A stretch of DNA of 64,000 bases from Flavobacterium sp. 20NA77.7 (GCF_031326205.1 NZ_CP133721.1:310001-374000), one strand, 5' to 3'; numbered from the stretch's first letter, positions 33,251 through 42,821 are shown. A program made the numbers and translations. Notes: generated from the sequence alone by a model not told the origin.

Positions 33251-34336
33251 ATGAGTATTACTAAGCATAACTGGACCACCGAAGAAATAATGGCTATTTA
33301 TAATAAGCCATTAATGGAATTATTATATGAAGCGGCTACTATTCATAGAGAGAATCATGACCCAAATGTAGTTCAAGTTTCTACTTTATTATCAATAAAA
33401 ACCGGAGGATGCCCAGAAGACTGTGGGTATTGTCCGCAAGCTGCAAGATATCATACAGATTTAGAGGGCAATGATTTAATGTCTGTAAATCAAGTAAAAG
33501 CACAAGCCTTAAGAGCTAAATCATCGGGTTCTTCAAGAGTGTGCATGGGAGCTGCGTGGCGCAATGTAAAAGACGGGCCTGAGTTTGACCAAGTGCTTGA
33601 AATGGTACGAACAATTAATAAACTTGACATGGAAGTGTGTTGTACACTGGGCATGTTAACCGAAAATCAAGCACAACGCTTAGCAGAAGCAGGTTTGTAT
33701 GCCTATAATCATAATTTAGATACTTCTGAAGAGTATTACAAAGAAGTAATTTCTACAAGGGGTTTTGAAGATCGTTTACAAACAATTGACAATGTTAGAA
33801 AAACAAATGTCACTGTTTGTAGTGGTGGAATTATTGGAATGGGCGAAAGCATAGAAGATAGAGCAGGTATGTTAGTGGCTTTAGCTACGTTAAATCCACA
33901 ACCAGAATCAGTGCCAATTAATGCTTTAGTTGCTGTTGAAGGCACACCGCTTGAAGAACAAAAACCAGTTGAAATTTGGGACATGATTCGAATGGTTGCT
34001 ACTACACGTATTGTAATGCCAGAAACACAAGTAAGACTCTCGGCAGGAAGAACAGAAATGAGTAGAGAAGGACAAGCGCTTTGCTTTTTTGCAGGAGCCA
34101 ATTCAATTTTTGCGGGAGATAAATTATTAACTACGCCAAATCCTGATGTAAATGAAGACATGAAAATGTTTGAATTACTGGGGTTACAACCACAAAAACC
34201 ATTTATCAAACTAATGCAACCACAAACGGTTGAAGCAGAAGATTCTAAGTTTCAAGCATTAGGCGAAAAACCAAAATGGTCAAGACCTGGCCATACTATT
34301 GAACGAAATATAGAAGCTTCCCAAAAAGCTAAATAA
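33251..34336 (+). CDS. bioB: Biotin synthase
   Basis: This radical SAM enzyme inserts sulfur into dethiobiotin. It has the cluster motif [10 protein letters not shown] (CxxxCxxC, near residue 54), [26 protein letters not shown], and [24 protein letters not shown], where the arginine binds the 2Fe-2S cluster. At 361 residues it is slightly longer than E. coli BioB. No other bio gene is present in the window. It is joined to ribF with 1 bp between them. Confidence 0.95.
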   Translation: MSITKHNWTTEEIMAIYNKPLMELLYEAATIHRENHDPNVVQVSTLLSIKTGGCPEDCGYCPQAARYHTDLEGNDLMSVNQVKAQALRAKSSGSSRVCMGAAWRNVKDGPEFDQVLEMVRTINKLDMEVCCTLGMLTENQAQRLAEAGLYAYNHNLDTSEEYYKEVISTRGFEDRLQTIDNVRKTNVTVCSGGIIGMGESIEDRAGMLVALATLNPQPESVPINALVAVEGTPLEEQKPVEIWDMIRMVATTRIVMPETQVRLSAGRTEMSREGQALCFFAGANSIFAGDKLLTTPNPDVNEDMKMFELLGLQPQKPFIKLMQPQTVEAEDSKFQALGEKPKWSRPGHTIERNIEASQKAK

Positions 34337-34337
34337 T

Positions 34338-34371
34338 AAAAAAAAGTCCGAAAATTTTCGGACTTTTTTTT
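34338..34371. terminator. Bidirectional terminator between bioB and aspartate kinase
   Basis: AAAGTCCGAAAATTTTCGGACTTT is a perfect palindrome (read in two halves of 12), flanked by A and T runs. It touches the stop codon of the convergent aspartate kinase gene. Confidence 0.85.
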
Positions 34372-35632
34372 ATTCTGTTACTAATTGTAATGTTTCTCGA
34401 CTGATTTGTTTTACTAAAATATGTTTGTTTTTTTCTACCATTTCGGCTGCAGCCTTATCAAAATGTCGAATCGTGTACAAAGATACATTTTCGTTGTAAG
34501 CTACTTTAAATTGTTTTGACAATATAGCTTTCAATTCTTGAAATTTATTGAATTTATCTTCCACACAAATAGAAAAACTGATGGCTGTGTTTTGTATTAA
34601 GCTCACTTTTATTTTATACTGATGCAATAAACGGAAAATTTCACTTATGTGTTCTTCCATAATAAATGAAAAATCAATAGAGGAAAGTGAAAGTAAAATT
34701 TGATTTTTTTTCACAATAAAACAAGAAGTTCGTGGTTCTAAATCCACACCTTTACTCACTTTTGTTCCTGGTAACGTAGGGTTAATAAATGATTTTACAA
34801 ATAGCGGAATTTCTTTTTTCTGTAAGGGCTGTAATGTTTTTGGATGAATTACACTTGCACCATAAAAGGCTAATTCAATTGCTTCTTTATAGGATATTTG
34901 GTTGAGTAATATGGCGTTTTCAAAATACCTTGGATCAGCGTTCAAAACACCAGGTACATCTTTCCATATCGTAACGCTTTCTGCACCTAAACAATAAGCA
35001 AATATAGCAGCTGTATAATCTGAACCTTCACGACCTAGTGTGGTAGTGAAATTATTTTCATCTGCACCTAAAAACCCTTGTGTAATGAAAAGCGTTTTCT
35101 TTTTATTGATTTTACTAATGTTTTTTTGTGTTGCTTCCCAGTCAACAAGGGCATCTCTGTACGTCGCATCTGTTTTGATAAAATTTCTAACGTCTAGCCA
35201 TTGATTACTTAATCCACTATGGTTAAAATAACAACTTATTAAAGTAGTAGAAATGATTTCACCGTAACTTACAATTTGGTCATACACAAAATTATAGTTG
35301 GGCGATTTGTTCGAAGTTAAAAAATAGCTTAAATCTTCAAAATGTTTGTTTACTGCTGAATAGGTTTCTTGAAAATGAGGGTGTTTTTCGTCGCCATATA
35401 AATCCAAAATGATTTCTATATGGTATTTTTTACAATCTTGTAAAGATGATTTTAACTCTTTCGATTTTTCAAAATAATTTTTTACGACAATTTCTAACGC
35501 ATTCGTGGTTTTACCCATTGCAGAAACAACCAGCAAAACATCTTCATGGCCTACCGTTTCCAGTACTTTAATTACATTTTTAATTCCTGCAGCGTCTTTT
35601 ACAGATGCACCACCAAATTTGAATAGTTTCAT
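34370..35632 (-). CDS. Aspartate kinase (monofunctional)
   Basis: The enzyme starts the aspartate-family amino acid pathway. It opens with KLFKFGGASVKDAAGI and has LGREGSDYTAAIFAYCLGA, FYGASVIHPKTLQPL and then a C-terminal pair of ACT-like regions that would bind an effector such as lysine or threonine. The 420-residue length and absence of a homoserine dehydrogenase domain mark it as monofunctional. GREGSD replaces the more usual GRGGSD. A GNAT acetyltransferase gene lies 78 bp upstream on the same strand. Confidence 0.9.
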   Translation of the reverse strand: MKLFKFGGASVKDAAGIKNVIKVLETVGHEDVLLVVSAMGKTTNALEIVVKNYFEKSKELKSSLQDCKKYHIEIILDLYGDEKHPHFQETYSAVNKHFEDLSYFLTSNKSPNYNFVYDQIVSYGEIISTTLISCYFNHSGLSNQWLDVRNFIKTDATYRDALVDWEATQKNISKINKKKTLFITQGFLGADENNFTTTLGREGSDYTAAIFAYCLGAESVTIWKDVPGVLNADPRYFENAILLNQISYKEAIELAFYGASVIHPKTLQPLQKKEIPLFVKSFINPTLPGTKVSKGVDLEPRTSCFIVKKNQILLSLSSIDFSFIMEEHISEIFRLLHQYKIKVSLIQNTAISFSICVEDKFNKFQELKAILSKQFKVAYNENVSLYTIRHFDKAAAEMVEKNKHILVKQISRETLQLVTE

Positions 35633-35710
35633 AGGTAGATAGTTATTTTTTTAAAGGTCATATGGTGTTTGCTTGCAAACAAGTTTGTTTATGTTGATTT
35701 CATACTGTAT

Positions 35711-36190
35711 TTAAATCATTGTTTTGGTAATAAATTTTTGAATGCCGTTCTCATCCATTTGTACTACCCGCCAATCATCTAAAACCTTTGCACCACTTTT
35801 TTTATAAAAATCAATCGCATGTTGGTTCCAGTCTAAAACAGCCCATTCAATCCGGCGCACTTGTTGGTTGTAGCCTTCGTTTATCACAGCCTCATATAAT
35901 GCTTTTCCCGCCCCTGTACCTCGTTTAGCTTGGGTTACAATTAAATCTTCTAAATGAATGGTACGGCCTTTCCAAGTAGAATACCTGTAATAATACAAAG
36001 CCATACCTATAAGTTCTCCCGCTTCTTCCGCTACAAAAGTGTAAAAAGAAGGTGCATCTGAAAAACCATCTCTTACTAAATCGTCAACAGTTAGCACAAC
36101 GGCATCAGGCTCTTTTTCAAAAGTAGCCAATTCTTTTATTAAATGCAACACGGCTGGCATATCGGCAGCTATTCCTTTTCTTATTTTCAT
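35711..36190 (-). CDS. GNAT family N-acetyltransferase
   Basis: The 159-residue protein has the GNAT acetyl-CoA site RGTGAGKALYEAVINEG (Q/RxxGxG/A) and the RIEWAVLDWNQHAIDFYKKSGA helix-strand end, which resembles spermidine/diamine acetyltransferase relatives (WxVLDWNxxAIxFY). The substrate is therefore possibly a polyamine or a thialysine-like amine, but this is only family-based. Upstream on its left it may be co-transcribed with aspartate kinase. Confidence 0.85.
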   Translation of the reverse strand: MKIRKGIAADMPAVLHLIKELATFEKEPDAVVLTVDDLVRDGFSDAPSFYTFVAEEAGELIGMALYYYRYSTWKGRTIHLEDLIVTQAKRGTGAGKALYEAVINEGYNQQVRRIEWAVLDWNQHAIDFYKKSGAKVLDDWRVVQMDENGIQKFITKTMI

Positions 36191-36193
36191 TTT

Positions 36194-36274
36194 TTAGAGC
36201 TATTTCCCGCTTTACATTACAATCTTTTTGTTTCTAAAATAAACAAAAAGGATTTCCATTTCAATCGGGGCTAA
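36194..36274. repeat. Dispersed intergenic repeat with inverted arms
   Basis: The block runs from TAGAGCTATTTCCCGC to CAATCGGGGCTA and contains AATCTTTTTGTTT facing AAACAAAAAGGATT. I recall closely similar blocks (AGCTATTTCCCGC ... GCAATCGGGGCTA) between genes in other Flavobacterium genomes; no search was possible. Confidence 0.65.
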
Positions 36275-36398
36275 AATTAGTATTTTCAATAGAATACTCC
36301 TGCAAAAATAAACAACTAATAACAACTTTTGAAATTAATTTTATTATAAAACAAATTTAACGATATTTGCATGAAATAACAACGCAAACGTTTTCGTA

Positions 36399-37400
36399 AT
36401 GACAGAAAAAAACACAACTCTAGGCGAATTTATCATTGAAAATCAAACAGCCTTTCAATATTCTTCTGGTGAATTGTCCCGAATTATCAACTCCATAAGG
36501 TTAGCTGCAAAAGTGGTAAATTACAAGGTAAATAAAGCAGGATTGGTTGATATTGTTGGTGCAGCAGGGGATCAAAACATTCAAGGTGAAGACCAACAAA
36601 AATTAGACGTATACGCCAATGAAGTGTTTATTCAAACGTTAATTAATAGGGAAATTGTTTGCGGTATTGCCTCAGAAGAAAACGATGATTTTATTACTGT
36701 AGCTGGTAGCGATAACAGCCACAATAATAAGTATGTAGTTTTAATGGACCCGTTAGATGGATCGTCTAATATAGATGTAAATGTTTCGGTGGGTACAATA
36801 TTTTCGGTATTTAGACGCGTTACGCCAATTGGAACACCGGTTACTTTAGAAGATTTTTTACAACCTGGAATCAACCAGGTAGCGGCAGGATATGTGATCT
36901 ACGGCACATCTACCATGCTGGTTTATACAACAGGGCATGGCGTAAATGGTTTTACATTAAATCCTGCTATTGGCACATTTTATCTCTCACATCCCAATAT
37001 GAAATTTCCAGAAAAAGGAGCTATATATTCGGTCAATGAAGGTAATTATATTCATTTTCCACAAGGAGTAAAAGATTATATTAAATACTGCCAGTTAGAA
37101 GAAGAAGACCGTCCTTATACGTCAAGATATATAGGAAGCTTAGTGTCCGATTTTCATAGGAACATGATAAAAGGTGGCATTTACATTTACCCTACGAGTT
37201 CCAAAGCACCAAAAGGAAAGTTGCGTCTATTGTATGAATGCAACCCTATGGCTTTCATAGCTGAACAAGCAGGGGGTAAGGCTTCAGATGGTTTTGGGCG
37301 CATTATGGAAATTCAACCTACAGAACTACATCAGCGTGTTCCTTTTTTTGCAGGTGTAAAACACATGGTTGAAAAAGCGGAAGCATTTATGACAAAATAA
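36399..37400 (+). CDS. fbp: Fructose-1,6-bisphosphatase class I
   Basis: This gluconeogenic enzyme hydrolyses fructose 1,6-bisphosphate. The metal-binding signature is [19 protein letters not shown] (near residue 116-134), preceded by [36 protein letters not shown] is the substrate site near residue 265. The 333-residue length is standard for class I. The stop codon is followed by an 11-bp direct repeat of the last codons (AAAGCGGAAGC at 37374 and again at 37400). Confidence 0.95.
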   Translation: MTEKNTTLGEFIIENQTAFQYSSGELSRIINSIRLAAKVVNYKVNKAGLVDIVGAAGDQNIQGEDQQKLDVYANEVFIQTLINREIVCGIASEENDDFITVAGSDNSHNNKYVVLMDPLDGSSNIDVNVSVGTIFSVFRRVTPIGTPVTLEDFLQPGINQVAAGYVIYGTSTMLVYTTGHGVNGFTLNPAIGTFYLSHPNMKFPEKGAIYSVNEGNYIHFPQGVKDYIKYCQLEEEDRPYTSRYIGSLVSDFHRNMIKGGIYIYPTSSKAPKGKLRLLYECNPMAFIAEQAGGKASDGFGRIMEIQPTELHQRVPFFAGVKHMVEKAEAFMTK

Positions 37401-37463
37401 AAGCGGAAGCCATTTTTTATTTTCAAAAAAAATGGTAAGTTTGAATGCACTAATTTTTAATTT

Positions 37464-38057
37464 ATGGATGCATTCTTCATTTATGTAAACATGGGTATTA
37501 ATCATGTACTTGATATCAAGGGCCATGACCATGTATTATTTTTATTGGCATTAATTAGTCCGTATGCATTTAAAGACTGGAAGCGTATCCTTTTTTTAGT
37601 AAGTATTTTTACTGTAGGACATACACTTGCTTTAGTTTTATCGGTATACAATGTAGTATCTGTAAAAGCTTCTTTAGTAGAATTCCTTATTCCTGTTACA
37701 ATCTTAATTACGGCTTTATTTGCTTTATTTACGGCTGGCAAAACTACTAAAAAAGAAAGTGTTACTTTTGTAGCTGGTGTAACGTTGTTTTTTGGACTCA
37801 TTCATGGATTAGGTTTTTCAAATTATTTTAAAACCATCATGATAGGCACACCTAGTGAAAAAGTACTTCCACTTATGGAATTTGCGCTAGGTATAGAAGT
37901 CGCTCAACTCATTGTTGTGATAATAGGTTTAATTTTAGCTTATATTGCCCAAGCTGTATTTAAGTTTTCTAAACGAGAATGGGGATTAATAATTGCATCA
38001 TTTATCATAGGAGCTGTTGTACCTATGCTAATTGAAAATGAAATTTGGTACAGTTAA
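37464..38057 (+). CDS. HupE/UreJ family membrane protein
   Basis: The 197-residue protein predicts six helices and has the family histidine motifs GINHVLDIKGHDHVLFLLAL (first helix), FTVGHTLALVLS and GLIHGLGFS. HupE/UreJ proteins are nickel or cobalt permeases in some bacteria, but this short form occurs widely in Bacteroidota without urease or hydrogenase genes, as here, so the metal is not known. It stands between fbp and dCMP deaminase; the latter begins 13 bp after. Confidence 0.85.
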   Translation: MDAFFIYVNMGINHVLDIKGHDHVLFLLALISPYAFKDWKRILFLVSIFTVGHTLALVLSVYNVVSVKASLVEFLIPVTILITALFALFTAGKTTKKESVTFVAGVTLFFGLIHGLGFSNYFKTIMIGTPSEKVLPLMEFALGIEVAQLIVVIIGLILAYIAQAVFKFSKREWGLIIASFIIGAVVPMLIENEIWYS

Positions 38058-38070
38058 AAACTAATTTAAC

Positions 38071-38502
38071 GTGAAAGCAGAAAAAAAAGAAAAATACGAT
38101 AAGGCTTATTTACGAATAGCAAAAGAATGGGGTAAACTTTCTTATTGTGAAAGAAAACAAGTGGGCGCTATTATAGTAAAAGACAAAATGATTATCTCAG
38201 ACGGTTTCAATGGTACCCCAAGCGGGTTTGAAAACTGCTGTGAAGACGAAGCACATTTTACAAAATGGTATGTTTTGCATGCCGAGGCGAATGCCATCTC
38301 AAAAGTGGCTCGTTCTACACAATCCTGTGAAGATGCTACATTATATATTACACTTTCTCCCTGTAAAGATTGTAGTAAATTAATTCATCAGTCTGGCATT
38401 AAGCGTGTGGTGTATTTAGAAGAATATAAAGATACTTCAGGCGTTGATTTTTTAATAAAAGCAGGAATAGAAGTCACACTTATCAATAACTTAGATGAGT
38501 AA
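38071..38502 (+). CDS. dCMP deaminase family protein
   Basis: The 143-residue zinc enzyme converts dCMP to dUMP, feeding thymidylate synthesis. It has HAEANAISK (zinc histidine and catalytic glutamate, near residue 71) and SPCKDCSKLI (the two zinc cysteines). ComEB-like naming is also used. It starts with GTG 38071 and its stop overlaps the S41 protease start by 8 bp (ATGAGTAA), so translation is coupled. Confidence 0.9.
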   Translation: MKAEKKEKYDKAYLRIAKEWGKLSYCERKQVGAIIVKDKMIISDGFNGTPSGFENCCEDEAHFTKWYVLHAEANAISKVARSTQSCEDATLYITLSPCKDCSKLIHQSGIKRVVYLEEYKDTSGVDFLIKAGIEVTLINNLDE

Positions 38503-40060
38503 ACCTAATTCAAAAATCTATTTACCTATCCTTTTTGCGCTACTTTTCGCCTTAGGTTATATATTAGGTAGAAAGTCAAACGGTTTACAAATAGATAGTT
38601 TATTTAACGCTTCAAAAGGGAAGCATAAAATAAATAGATTACTCGATTTAATTGATCGAGAATATGTAGATGAAGTCAATACAGATTCTATTGTAGATGT
38701 AACGGTAAATGGTATTTTAGAAAAATTAGACCCACATTCTGTATATATACCTAAAAGCCAGTTGGCGCAAGTTACAGAAAGTATGGAAGGAAATTTTGTG
38801 GGTATAGGAATTAATTTCTATATGTATAAAGATACGCTTACGGTCCTTCAGCCTATATTAAATGGTCCTTCATACAGAGCCGGTATTCAAGCGGGTGACC
38901 GAATTTTAGTAGCAAATAATAAACAGTTGTTTAACAAAAAACTGACTAACGAACAATTATTCACCATATTAAAAGGTGAAATGGATACAAAAGTAAACTT
39001 ACTCGTGTATCGAAAAGCAGAAAAACGAAAATTTAATGTAACTATTTCTCGCGCAAAAATACCTGTAAAAAGTGTAGAAATTGCGCTTATGCTTCAACCT
39101 AAAAAAGGCTATATCAAGGTAAATCGTTTTGCTGAAACCACGTATTCCGAATTTCATCAAGCATTAGTACAGTTAAAGCAGCAAGGTATGACCGAAGTTA
39201 TAGTAGATTTAAGGGGTAATGGTGGGGGTTATTTAGAAATGGCAGTAGCCATGGCAGATGAATTTCTGAAAAAAGACGAATTAATTGTCAAAACCAAAAA
39301 TAGAGCTAAGCACGAAGAACGATCTTTAGCTACCGAAAAAGGAATTTTTGAATCAGGTAAAATTTCAGTTTTAGTAGATGAAAATTCGGCTTCGGCAAGT
39401 GAAATTTTTGCAGGCGCTATTCAAGATAATGATAGAGGAAGTATTATAGGTAGACGAACATTTGGTAAAGGATTAGTACAAAAAGAAATGAAATTAGATG
39501 ATGGCTCAGCAGTACGACTAACTGTAGCCAGATATTATACACCTTCAGGGCGAAGCATTCAAAAACCCTACTCAGATAAAAATTATTTTAATGAGTTTGA
39601 AAAACGCTCTGTTACGGGCGAATTGTATCAAAAAGACAGTATAAAAGTTGTAGATAGTTTGCGATATAAAACTAAAAAAGGCCGAATTGTCTATGGCGGC
39701 GGGGGTATTATTCCTGATGTTTTTGTGCCATTATCTGCTTCACATGATGAGGAAGGACTGGCGTTGTTACTTCAAACCGATTTTATCAATTATTTTGCTT
39801 TTGAAAAAGTAGATGCAAAAAGAATGTATTTTAAAAAGTTTACGCAACCTACTTTGAAAAAAGAAATTTATGAAAACCCATTGTACTTTAAACAGTTTCA
39901 AGGCTATGTAACACAAAATGGGTTTTCATTTACTCTTGTCAAACACAAAACAGAAGTCTTAGATTATTTATACGCTGCGTTTACCAAACAACTTTTTGGA
40001 GATAAAGCCTATTATCAAATCGTGTTACCAAAAGATAAAATGATTAAAAAAGTTTTATAA
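38495..40060 (+). CDS. S41 family C-terminal processing peptidase
   Basis: The 521-residue protein has an N-terminal membrane anchor (YLPILFALLFALGYILG), a PDZ domain (GNFVGIGINF to TILKGEMD, about residues 95-165), and a protease core with the nucleophile in DENSASASEIFAGAI and the lysine in GRRTFGKGLVQ. Length and order match CtpA-type tail-specific proteases that trim envelope proteins in the periplasm. Coupling to the dCMP deaminase gene by overlap is a gene-order feature without an obvious functional link. Confidence 0.92.
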   Translation: MSKPNSKIYLPILFALLFALGYILGRKSNGLQIDSLFNASKGKHKINRLLDLIDREYVDEVNTDSIVDVTVNGILEKLDPHSVYIPKSQLAQVTESMEGNFVGIGINFYMYKDTLTVLQPILNGPSYRAGIQAGDRILVANNKQLFNKKLTNEQLFTILKGEMDTKVNLLVYRKAEKRKFNVTISRAKIPVKSVEIALMLQPKKGYIKVNRFAETTYSEFHQALVQLKQQGMTEVIVDLRGNGGGYLEMAVAMADEFLKKDELIVKTKNRAKHEERSLATEKGIFESGKISVLVDENSASASEIFAGAIQDNDRGSIIGRRTFGKGLVQKEMKLDDGSAVRLTVARYYTPSGRSIQKPYSDKNYFNEFEKRSVTGELYQKDSIKVVDSLRYKTKKGRIVYGGGGIIPDVFVPLSASHDEEGLALLLQTDFINYFAFEKVDAKRMYFKKFTQPTLKKEIYENPLYFKQFQGYVTQNGFSFTLVKHKTEVLDYLYAAFTKQLFGDKAYYQIVLPKDKMIKKVL

Positions 40061-40075
40061 AATTAATACTTCAAA

Positions 40076-40270
40076 CTATTTCGTTTTTTCGTCAACTTTT
40101 TTAGCTAATCGGTATAAGATTACAATAATGATAGCACACAAAGCTGCTACAATTCCTATTAAGGCAACTGTACTTTCGCCTTCCAAAGGATGATTAATGT
40201 CAACTTTCATTGCATTTATAGCAATTGTTACACAAGCTATTATACTAATGATATATGAAAAAATTTTCAT
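40076..40270 (-). CDS. Small two-helix membrane protein, unknown
   Basis: The 64-residue protein predicts a first helix (IFSYIISIIACVTIAINAM), a short periplasmic loop with HPLEGES, and a second helix (VALIGIVAALCAIIIVILY) followed by a charged tail. No family is recognised. It lies 18 bp downstream of marC on the same strand, so it is probably the second gene of that unit. Confidence 0.6.
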   Translation of the reverse strand: MKIFSYIISIIACVTIAINAMKVDINHPLEGESTVALIGIVAALCAIIIVILYRLAKKVDEKTK

Positions 40271-40288
40271 TTTTATAGAGATATAAAA

Positions 40289-40861
40289 TTAAACAAATAA
40301 GCCTTTTACATTTGCAGCAAATAATTTTACAGCAATGGCCAATAAAATAACACCAAATATTTTTCTAATAATTCCTAATCCGTTGTTGCCTAACAAGCGT
40401 TCTATTTTGCCAGAAGATTTTAAAACAGCATAGACCACTAATACATTAATTAGAATGGCAACAATAATATTAATTTTGTCATACGCGGCACGTAAAGATA
40501 ATAAAGTAGTCATAGTTCCTGCGCCAGCAATTAAAGGAAAAGCAATTGGAACAATAGATGCCGTACTTGGATTATCTTCTTTGTATAAACGAATACCTAA
40601 AATCATTTCGAGAGCTAAAAAGAACAAGACAAATGAACCCGCTACAGCAAATGAATTAGCATCGATGCCTATTAATTTTAATATTTCCTCACCTACAAAT
40701 AAAAAAGCAATCATGATAATAGCTGCTACCAGCGTTGCTTTCTCTGATTGAATGTGTCCCATTTTACTTCGCAAATCAACAATAATAGGAATACTTCCCA
40801 CGATATCAATTACCGCAAACAAAATCATACTTATCGTAAAAATATCTTTCCAATCAAACAT
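40289..40861 (-). CDS. MarC family membrane protein
   Basis: The 190-residue protein predicts six helices and shows the MarC pattern, with FAVIDIVGSIPIIVDL in helix 1, VAGSFVLFFLALEMILG in helix 3, and PIAFPLIAGAGTMTTL (the conserved P-A-G-P-G-type loop). Its function is unknown; the old link to multiple antibiotic resistance is not supported. ATG 40861 is preferred: the longer frame uses TTG 40876, which lies inside a perfect -7 box TATCTTTG (complement of 40874-40881). Confidence 0.88.
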   Translation of the reverse strand: MFDWKDIFTISMILFAVIDIVGSIPIIVDLRSKMGHIQSEKATLVAAIIMIAFLFVGEEILKLIGIDANSFAVAGSFVLFFLALEMILGIRLYKEDNPSTASIVPIAFPLIAGAGTMTTLLSLRAAYDKINIIVAILINVLVVYAVLKSSGKIERLLGNNGLGIIRKIFGVILLAIAVKLFAANVKGLFV

Positions 40862-40873
40862 GTGTTTTTTTGG

Positions 40874-40881
40874 CAAAGATA
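40874..40881 (-). promoter_or_regulatory. -7 element TATCTTTG of marC
   Basis: The complement of 40874-40881 reads TATCTTTG. It covers the in-frame TTG at 40876 and predicts a leader of about 9 nt to ATG 40861. Confidence 0.6.
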
Positions 40882-40932
40882 AGTATTCCTTTTCAATAGT
40901 AATAATTAGGAATACACTTCAAACTTTTTAAG

Positions 40933-40940
40933 TACATTTG
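40933..40940 (+). promoter_or_regulatory. -7 element TACATTTG of the DUF3109 gene
   Basis: TACATTTG at 40933-40940 covers the in-frame TTG at 40938 and favours ATG 40959, with a leader near 15 nt. Confidence 0.6.
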
Positions 40941-40958
40941 CAACCTAATTTTTACCGA

Positions 40959-41525
40959 ATGTTTCAATTACATAAAACAATTGTATCTGAAGAAATACTA
41001 GAAAATGATTTTGTATGCAATCTTGCTGCTTGCCAAGGTACGTGTTGTGTAGATGGCGATGCTGGTGCACCACTTACTCAAGAGGAAACAGAAATACTAA
41101 CGCGTATCTATCCAAAAGTAAAACCTTTTTTAAGACCAGAAGGCATACAAGCTATTGAAGAACAAGGTGCATTTGTAATAGGCGAAGACGGCGAGTTTGA
41201 AACTACGCTTATTGATGGAAAAGATTGTGCATATGTTATTTTTGATGGCAAAACGGCTTTATGTGGTATAGAACAAGCTTACAATGAAGGATTGGTTGAT
41301 TGGAAAAAACCCGTTTCGTGCCATTTATATCCTATACGTGTAAAAGAATACACGGATTTTGCTGCTGTTAATTACCATAAATGGCATATTTGTTCTGATG
41401 CGTGTTCGTTAGGTAAAGAATTGCAAGTGCCTATTTATAAATTTGTGAAAGAAGCCTTAGTAAGAAAATTTGGCCAACAATGGTATGACGAATTAGAAAA
41501 AGTTGCTGCAGAATTAAAAAAATAA
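40959..41525 (+). CDS. DUF3109 family protein, cysteine-rich
   Basis: The 188-residue protein has the DUF3109 cysteine set: CNLAACQGTCCVDG near residue 22, CAYVIF and CGIEQA in the middle, VSCHLYPIR, and WHICSDACSLG near the C-terminus. The spacing resembles YkgJ-type metal- or Fe-S-binding domains, so a bound metal is likely but unproven. No signal peptide is seen. It is common in Bacteroidota and its function is unknown. It is divergent from marC and has its own terminator. Confidence 0.85.
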   Translation: MFQLHKTIVSEEILENDFVCNLAACQGTCCVDGDAGAPLTQEETEILTRIYPKVKPFLRPEGIQAIEEQGAFVIGEDGEFETTLIDGKDCAYVIFDGKTALCGIEQAYNEGLVDWKKPVSCHLYPIRVKEYTDFAAVNYHKWHICSDACSLGKELQVPIYKFVKEALVRKFGQQWYDELEKVAAELKK

Positions 41526-41544
41526 ATTCCTAAAAAATACATCT

Positions 41545-41592
41545 AAAAAACGTTCAAACGAGTTGATTTTTCAATTGGTTTGAACGTTTTTT
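41545..41592 (+). terminator. Long terminator stem-loop
   Basis: AAACGTTCAAAC (41548-41559) pairs perfectly with GTTTGAACGTTT (41578-41589); the 18-nt interior can form a further short stem (TTGA/TCAA). A T run follows. Confidence 0.8.
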
Positions 41593-41670
41593 GCGTCTTT
41601 AACTTAAAATATAAAACACTGAAAATCAAATATATATGTTTAAGTTTTTAAAAAGTGGGTTTTTTGCATT

Positions 41671-41736
41671 TTGTTAAAAACTTTGCCCGATTGTGAATAA
41701 GTTTGTCTTTTGTTTTTCAGGATAATTGACAAACTT
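41671..41736 (+). promoter_or_regulatory. nrdB promoter region with inverted repeat over the -7 element
   Basis: TAAGTTTG at 41698-41705 is a perfect -7 box; the nearest TTG (41671) is 24 nt away, a little long. The box overlaps the left arm of an inverted repeat, AAGTTTGTC (41699-41707) and GACAAACTT (41728-41736), which is a candidate operator. It is not an NrdR box. Confidence 0.5.
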
Positions 41737-41794
41737 TGTAAACCCCAAATAAAAGAATAAAAAATACAATTAAATTAATAAAAATCAAACCGTT

Positions 41795-42772
41795 ATGTCA
41801 GTAGTTGAACCCATTTTGCAAGAAAACAAAGATAGATTTGTTATTTTTCCTATTAAACACCACGATATTTGGAGTTGGTATAAAAAACAGGAAGCTTGTT
41901 TTTGGACAGCAGAAGAGATTGATTTACATCAAGATATTACAGATTGGAGTACAAAATTAAATGACGATGAGCGTTATTTTATCAAACATATTTTGGCATT
42001 TTTTGCAGCTTCAGACGGTATTGTTAACGAAAATTTAGCTGAAAATTTTGTAAGTGAAGTGCAATATTCAGAAGCAAAATTTTTCTATGGGTTTCAATTA
42101 ATGATGGAAAATATTCATTCAGAAACCTATTCGTTATTAATTGACACGTATGTTAAAGACGAAAAAGAAAAAAATATATTATTTAAAGCCCTTGAAAATT
42201 TCCCAGCCATCGCTAAAAAAGCAGATTGGGCGTTAAAATGGGTTGATTCTCCAAATTTTGCAGAACGATTGATTGCGTTTGCAGCTGTAGAAGGCATTTT
42301 CTTTTCAGGTGCATTCTGTTCGATTTATTGGTTAAAAAAACGTGGTTTAATGCCTGGATTAACGTTTTCTAATGAATTAATCTCTAGAGACGAAGGTATG
42401 CATTGTGATTTTGCTGTTCATTTACACAATAATCATTTGGTAAATAAAGTTTCAAAAGAAAGAATCACAGAGATTATTACAAATGCACTTGACATAGAAC
42501 GTGAGTTTATTACAGAGAGTTTGCCTGTGAGTTTAATAGGTATGAATGCGAAACTTATGACGCAATATTTAGAATTCGTTACAGATAGATTATTGGTAGA
42601 ATTACAATGTAAAAAAGTGTATAATGTTACAAATCCATTTGATTTTATGGATATGATTTCGTTAGAAGGAAAAACAAATTTCTTTGAAAAAAGAGTAGGT
42701 GAATATCAAAAAGCAGGTGTCATGACTAATGAGTCTGACGAAAATAAATTTAGTTTTGATGCTGATTTTTAA
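41795..42772 (+). CDS. nrdB: Ribonucleotide reductase class I, beta subunit
   Basis: The 325-residue subunit holds the diiron-tyrosyl radical. Visible ligands are the glutamate in DGIVNENL, the pair in [14 protein letters not shown] (with the tyrosine following) and those in [15 protein letters not shown] and [13 protein letters not shown]. There is no ATP-cone. The gene precedes nrdA by 49 bp, making one operon that supplies dNTPs. The nrdB-first order is the reverse of E. coli. Confidence 0.94.
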   Translation: MSVVEPILQENKDRFVIFPIKHHDIWSWYKKQEACFWTAEEIDLHQDITDWSTKLNDDERYFIKHILAFFAASDGIVNENLAENFVSEVQYSEAKFFYGFQLMMENIHSETYSLLIDTYVKDEKEKNILFKALENFPAIAKKADWALKWVDSPNFAERLIAFAAVEGIFFSGAFCSIYWLKKRGLMPGLTFSNELISRDEGMHCDFAVHLHNNHLVNKVSKERITEIITNALDIEREFITESLPVSLIGMNAKLMTQYLEFVTDRLLVELQCKKVYNVTNPFDFMDMISLEGKTNFFEKRVGEYQKAGVMTNESDENKFSFDADF

Positions 42773-42821
42773 TCACTATCAAAAAAAGAAACTATATTAA
42801 ATTAAAATAAAAGAATAAGTT

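Noticed and set aside
41671..41794. NrdR boxes before nrdB
   Set aside because: I found no pair of the ACA-rich 16-base palindromes typical of NrdR; the inverted repeat has a different sequence.
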